DNA of 64,000 nt from CAZPRY01 sp964589175. Its GTDB lineage: Bacteria > Fidelibacterota > UBA2242. Below, in pieces: positions 60,357 through 64,000 of the stretch. The notes under the pieces were generated by a model. That model was not told the DNA's origin, searched no databases, and was given only the letters and a program-made list of their open reading frames with translations. How positions within the stretch are numbered: position 1 is the stretch's first letter; each line of letters starts with the position of its first letter. The translations under genes were made by a program, and so were the position numbers. The stretch covers positions 62,001 through 126,000 of the forward strand of contig CAZPRY010000004.1 in NCBI GenBank assembly GCA_964589175.1, written 5' to 3'.

Positions 60357-63300
60357 ATGGCAAACACATTTTTGAAAAACACTCTAAAATACTGCACGAT
60401 ATATTTACTAACTTTATTTTTATGCTTTGATGGAATCCTCATTGCCCAAACGCCTGCGACTATGCGCGGTCATGCAAAATATCGCCGGCGTGGTTTGATG
60501 AATGGCAATCTCGTTCATACTTTTTTCTGGAATTATTGTGAAGTCGGAGATTATCCGCAAGCACCTTCCGGTTGCTGGCCCAAACCCGATCACCACTACT
60601 GTGATGATGTGACCCTCCTTGTATCTGTAGAAGTAGAAAATGGTGATGGTGAACTCATTCATCCAATGGAGACCCAATATCGGGAATTCGTCGACAAATC
60701 ACCCGAAGACATACCCTGGGGATTCGAGCCGCGTCCGAATTGGTTTAACATGGATGAACAATATAATAAATCACCGGCCCTGAGTAACAATCCCATTACC
60801 TGGCCGGAGAGCTGGCCTGACAAACCGTACACATGGAATGGGTACTGGAACGGCTATTTTGGCAAAGGTATCTTTAACTCTGACCTGGAAACCACATTTG
60901 TATTTGATGATAATCAGGATAAAGAACCCAACCTGCTGATGAATTATTACAGTGATACGCGGGATTCAACCCGTGGCGGTCTGGGGTTGGTTGTGAAGGC
61001 CCGTGGATTTCAATGGAGTCAGGTTTTAGCCGAAGATTGCATCTTTTGGCTGTACGATATAAAAAACGAATCAACCCATGATTATCGTAAGTCTTATTTC
61101 GCCCAGTATATAGACTGGGGAGTTGGCGGTAATAACTCCGGCAATATCGGTGAGTACGACACTGATTTGGATATCGCTTTTGCTTATATGCCTGTTGGAA
61201 CGCTCGGTATTCCCGGTAACTGGTATCCGGTTGGCTATGCCGGCTATGCATTTTTAGAGAGCCCGGGAATATCCACCGACGCAAAAGACAATGACGGTGA
61301 CGGTATGACCGATGAGTCCCGGGAGAGCAACGGACCCGGTGAATATCTGGATGTTTACCCCTACGGTTTTACTGAAATTAAACGGGCGAATTTTATTGAT
61401 ATTTACGGCTATTCACCATCAGCCCACTGGTCAAATGATGAGGACTGTGACTGGCAATCCTATACAGATGTAAATGCTAATGGTGTCTGGGATACGCAAG
61501 AGCCCTTAAACAATGATGTCGGAGCAGACGGTGTCGGGCCCTATGAACTCCATTACACCGGGCCGGATGATGGTGAAGGAGATGGTCTGCCAACTGATGG
61601 TGAACCGAACTATAATGCCACCGATCCCGATGAATCGGACCAGATCGGCTTAACCGGTTTTGAAATATTTGATATTCATACCTATGAGTTGATAAACGAC
61701 GAAGAGAATTGGAGAGTATTTTCAAAAGCGCCTTTACCGTTGAATCAGATTCTCCAGCCGAATAATCTTGGAATGTTTTTCTCTTCGGGGTCCTTCCCAT
61801 TATTGGTTAACCAGACCGAGCGTTATTCCATGGCATTACTGTTCGGTGAAGACAAGGATGACCTTGTTAAAAATAAAAAGGCGGTTCAGCAAATCTACAA
61901 TGCGGATTACCAGTTTGCCAAACCGCCGCTAAAACCTACTGTTACCATTTATCCCGGTGACGGGGAAGTCACCCTGGTCTGGAATGATGTGGCCGAAAGG
62001 TCATTTGATCCCTTTTTACAGGAATTTGATTTTGAAGGTTATCTTATTTACAGGGGAACCGAACCGCAGTTTCTGGAAAGCAAAGTCATCACCGATTCTT
62101 ACGGCAATTCAACCTACCGCAAACCGATTGCTCAGTTTGATCTGCAGGACGGCAAAAAAGATCCGCACCCGGTTGACATATACGGGATAAAATTTAATCT
62201 TGGTAATGATACCGGAATTCGGCATGCTTACACCGATAAAGATGTAAAAAACGGTCAGACCTATTATTATGCCATCGTTTCCTATGATTACGGATTTTAT
62301 ACCTATAGCGATAAGGGCGTTGAAGGTTTTCAGCCTTCGGAATGCTCGGCCATCATCTCTGTGAATTCACTTGGACAGGTGACCTTTACAGATATCAACT
62401 GCGGTGTCGCTACTCCGCGACCGGCCGCCGCCGGATACATTCCGGCCCAGATTGACGGCGATATTGAGCATGTCGGACCCGGTACGGGCAGCATCGAAAT
62501 AGACATCGTGGAGAAGTACAAAATTCCTTCGGGTCTGACAACCTTTGAGCTGGCCTTTACAGAGGATACGAAATATCATACCGAGAAGTTTCCGTACTAT
62601 TCTGTCTGGAATGTTGCCACGGATACACTGGTTCTTGACAGTATCTATGTTAACCTTAGCGGCGCGGAGAGCCCGGTGTTTGACGGAATTACCGTGACAA
62701 TCTACAATGATACCGCAATCTGGATCGATGATGATAAATCGCGGTTTCTGGAAGGCAGCTTTGACTACGTTCCCAAAATCCGTTTAAATCCGGATAATGA
62801 AGATATCGCCGGTGTGCGCTTAAACATCGAGCAGCCGTCGGATTATATCATCACCTTTTACGATTCGGTTTATACCTACACTGCCGGTGTACTCGGGTAT
62901 AAATCGCTGCCGTCAAGCGTTGGGCTTTATAATGTTACGGATTCCGTGGACGCGCTGTATGCGTTGGCGGATATTGATAAGGACGGGAAATACAGTCATG
63001 GTGATGATATTGTAATCATAATTCCTGATGCTGATTTTATTTTTAAGCGTTACACCTCCTGGATGATCCGTTTTTCGCCATTGTTTGAAATCGATACGGT
63101 CTGGGTGAATGAAGTTCCCTATGCGGATACAACCTGGATCACGGTTGATCCGCCGCAAGCCGGTGACAAGGCCTATCTGGCCTTCACCAAGCCCTTTCGT
63201 CTAGGCGACAGATACCGATTTACCCTGCAGGGTGCTGATTCCAGTGACGCCCTGGCTAAAACCGAGTTGAATGATATCTGTGTGATTCCGAATCCCTATG

Positions 63301-63581
63301 TGGTGACGGCTTCCTGGGAGCCGACCAATCTGTATAAGTACGGCCGGGGAGAACGGCGCCTGCACTTTTATCATTTGCCGAAGGAGTGCACAATCCGGAT
63401 CTACAATTTGCGCGGTTATCTGGTGGATACAATCGAGCATCACAGCACGGCGGATGACGGTATGGAACCCTGGGACATTTTATCCAAGGACGGGAATGAA
63501 ATTTCCTATGGAATCTACATATTCCACGTGGACGCTCCGGGCATCGGTGAGAAAATCGGCAGGTTTGCATTGATCAAATGA
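60357..63581 (+). CDS. Large secreted protein, copy 2 of a tandem pair
   Basis: A 1074-residue paralogue. The signal peptide (KYCTIYLLTLFLCFDGILIAQ) differs from copy 1, but MRGHAKYRRRGLMNGNLVHTFFWNYCEVG follows in the same place. The first 470 residues are similar but clearly diverged (for example GDYPQAPSGCWPKPDHHY against GSYPDDPSGCWPSLDQHY); from about residue 473 the protein and its DNA are identical to copy 1. The Asp-rich site SDAKDNDGDGMTDES-like segment is kept. The stop overlaps the start of the following lipoprotein by 4 bp, so the last three genes are co-transcribed. Function unknown. Confidence 0.82.
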   Translation: MANTFLKNTLKYCTIYLLTLFLCFDGILIAQTPATMRGHAKYRRRGLMNGNLVHTFFWNYCEVGDYPQAPSGCWPKPDHHYCDDVTLLVSVEVENGDGELIHPMETQYREFVDKSPEDIPWGFEPRPNWFNMDEQYNKSPALSNNPITWPESWPDKPYTWNGYWNGYFGKGIFNSDLETTFVFDDNQDKEPNLLMNYYSDTRDSTRGGLGLVVKARGFQWSQVLAEDCIFWLYDIKNESTHDYRKSYFAQYIDWGVGGNNSGNIGEYDTDLDIAFAYMPVGTLGIPGNWYPVGYAGYAFLESPGISTDAKDNDGDGMTDESRESNGPGEYLDVYPYGFTEIKRANFIDIYGYSPSAHWSNDEDCDWQSYTDVNANGVWDTQEPLNNDVGADGVGPYELHYTGPDDGEGDGLPTDGEPNYNATDPDESDQIGLTGFEIFDIHTYELINDEENWRVFSKAPLPLNQILQPNNLGMFFSSGSFPLLVNQTERYSMALLFGEDKDDLVKNKKAVQQIYNADYQFAKPPLKPTVTIYPGDGEVTLVWNDVAERSFDPFLQEFDFEGYLIYRGTEPQFLESKVITDSYGNSTYRKPIAQFDLQDGKKDPHPVDIYGIKFNLGNDTGIRHAYTDKDVKNGQTYYYAIVSYDYGFYTYSDKGVEGFQPSECSAIISVNSLGQVTFTDINCGVATPRPAAAGYIPAQIDGDIEHVGPGTGSIEIDIVEKYKIPSGLTTFELAFTEDTKYHTEKFPYYSVWNVATDTLVLDSIYVNLSGAESPVFDGITVTIYNDTAIWIDDDKSRFLEGSFDYVPKIRLNPDNEDIAGVRLNIEQPSDYIITFYDSVYTYTAGVLGYKSLPSSVGLYNVTDSVDALYALADIDKDGKYSHGDDIVIIIPDADFIFKRYTSWMIRFSPLFEIDTVWVNEVPYADTTWITVDPPQAGDKAYLAFTKPFRLGDRYRFTLQGADSSDALAKTELNDICVIPNPYVVTASWEPTNLYKYGRGERRLHFYHLPKECTIRIYNLRGYLVDTIEHHSTADDGMEPWDILSKDGNEISYGIYIFHVDAPGIGEKIGRFALIK
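61773..63581 (+). repeat. 1809-bp direct repeat, right copy
   Basis: Right copy of the repeat described at 58525-60333. It lies wholly inside the second secreted protein gene and ends with its stop codon. The two copies in the same direction, 1.4 kb apart, could recombine to delete one gene. Confidence 0.9.
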
Positions 63582-64000
63582 GCAGATTCACACATATAAA
63601 GAAACTGGTAATATTTGGATCAGGGATAGCAATGTCCCTGGGACTGTTCCATTGTGGAGCAAAACATCCGGAATCCCCCATTGTCGCCAAAGTTGAAAAC
63701 CGGATAATTACCGCCGATGAGTTTGCTTTTGCCTATGAGTTATCTCCCCGTCAATTAACCGGTTTAGAAAATCGTAAGGCACGCTTAGCGGTGCTGGATG
63801 GTTTAGTTGATAGAATAGTATTAGCCCAAAATGCTGAAAAGTTAGAACTTGGTCTGAAGGACACCGTGATGCAGCGGGCCATTGATCTTTATAAAAGGCA
63901 GGCCATTAACCGGGAACTCTATCTGAAGCATATTCGAACTCCGATCTCAGTCAATGAAGACGAAGAACGGGAAGCATTTCGCCGGTCAAAAATGACGTTG
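63578..64000 (+). CDS. SurA-like peptidyl-prolyl isomerase lipoprotein (partial)
   Basis: The gene runs off the right edge; 141 codons are visible. MSRFTHIKKLVIFGSGIAM-SLGLFHC is a lipoprotein signal with a lipobox-like LFHC; then VAKVENRIITADEFAFAYELSP, ARLAVLDGLVDRIVLAQNAEKLEL and RQAINRELYLKHIRTPISVNEDEEREAF follow, the usual N-terminal chaperone helices of SurA/PrsA-type isomerases. It would help fold outer-membrane and secreted proteins in the periplasm. The ATGA overlap with the upstream secreted protein suggests that it helps that cargo or the TonB receptor (inference). Confidence 0.8.
   Translation, partial: MSRFTHIKKLVIFGSGIAMSLGLFHCGAKHPESPIVAKVENRIITADEFAFAYELSPRQLTGLENRKARLAVLDGLVDRIVLAQNAEKLELGLKDTVMQRAIDLYKRQAINRELYLKHIRTPISVNEDEEREAFRRSKMTL

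Overview
The window is bacterial (genetic code 11, clear Shine-Dalgarno sites, dense co-directional operons) and looks like a chromosome segment from a lineage of the FCB superphylum outside the classical Bacteroidetes, such as the Calditrichota, KSB1 or Marinimicrobia. The evidence is a C-terminal secretion/sorting domain of the type-IX kind with the YPNPFNP motif (51889-54372), a TonB-dependent receptor with an N-terminal carboxypeptidase-regulatory-like domain, a YbeY whose third metal ligand is Asp as in many Bacteroidetes, and large secreted proteins typical of these phyla. Three promoters nevertheless resemble the classical sigma-70 consensus (TTGACA-17-TATAAT type), unlike Bacteroidetes proper. 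The phylum assignment is inference.

Region 1 (about 1-26165) is a surface-polysaccharide cluster: a cut-off membrane protein, seven glycosyltransferase genes (one frameshifted), a Wzx-type flippase, AsnB, UDP-GlcNAc 2-epimerase, two DegT/DnrJ aminotransferases, WbqC, PIG-L deacetylase, a methyltransferase, a PHP-domain membrane protein and a WecA/MraY-type initiating transferase. It is interrupted by an ABC exporter pair, an AT-rich three-gene cassette containing a TIGR04255 protein (12281-14062), a flavodoxin remnant and an orphan lipoprotein. Region 2 (26224-31225) holds an ExeA-like AAA ATPase coupled to a long HD-GYP protein with repeated helical motifs, facing a membrane-GAF protein that ends in a degenerate SpoIIE-like phosphatase domain. 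This looks like a regulatory module, possibly for the polysaccharide cluster.

Region 3 (31642-48344) is mostly housekeeping: PAP2 phosphatase, GNAT, SGNH hydrolase, NadC, a cysteine desulfurase-SelD fusion, thiamine diphosphokinase, a sodium:solute symporter, tRNA-Val(CAC), a zinc-ribbon coiled-coil protein, the RNase P RNA gene set between two genes with almost no spacer, RecJ, FabH, a PgpH-type HD protein, YbeY and MazG. A small two-helix membrane protein here has a paralogue at 22381-22566; each has its own sigma-70-like promoter.

Region 4 (48490-64000) looks like a carbohydrate-responsive locus: a LacI-family regulator with two identical 18-bp operators 231 bp apart, a cytoplasmic GH5-like glycosidase, a secreted protein built of a tandemly duplicated carbohydrate-binding-like unit, a TonB-dependent receptor, two 1074-residue secreted paralogues sharing a 1809-bp identical 3' part, and the start of a SurA-like lipoprotein. 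No insertion sequence, CRISPR array or prophage was seen.
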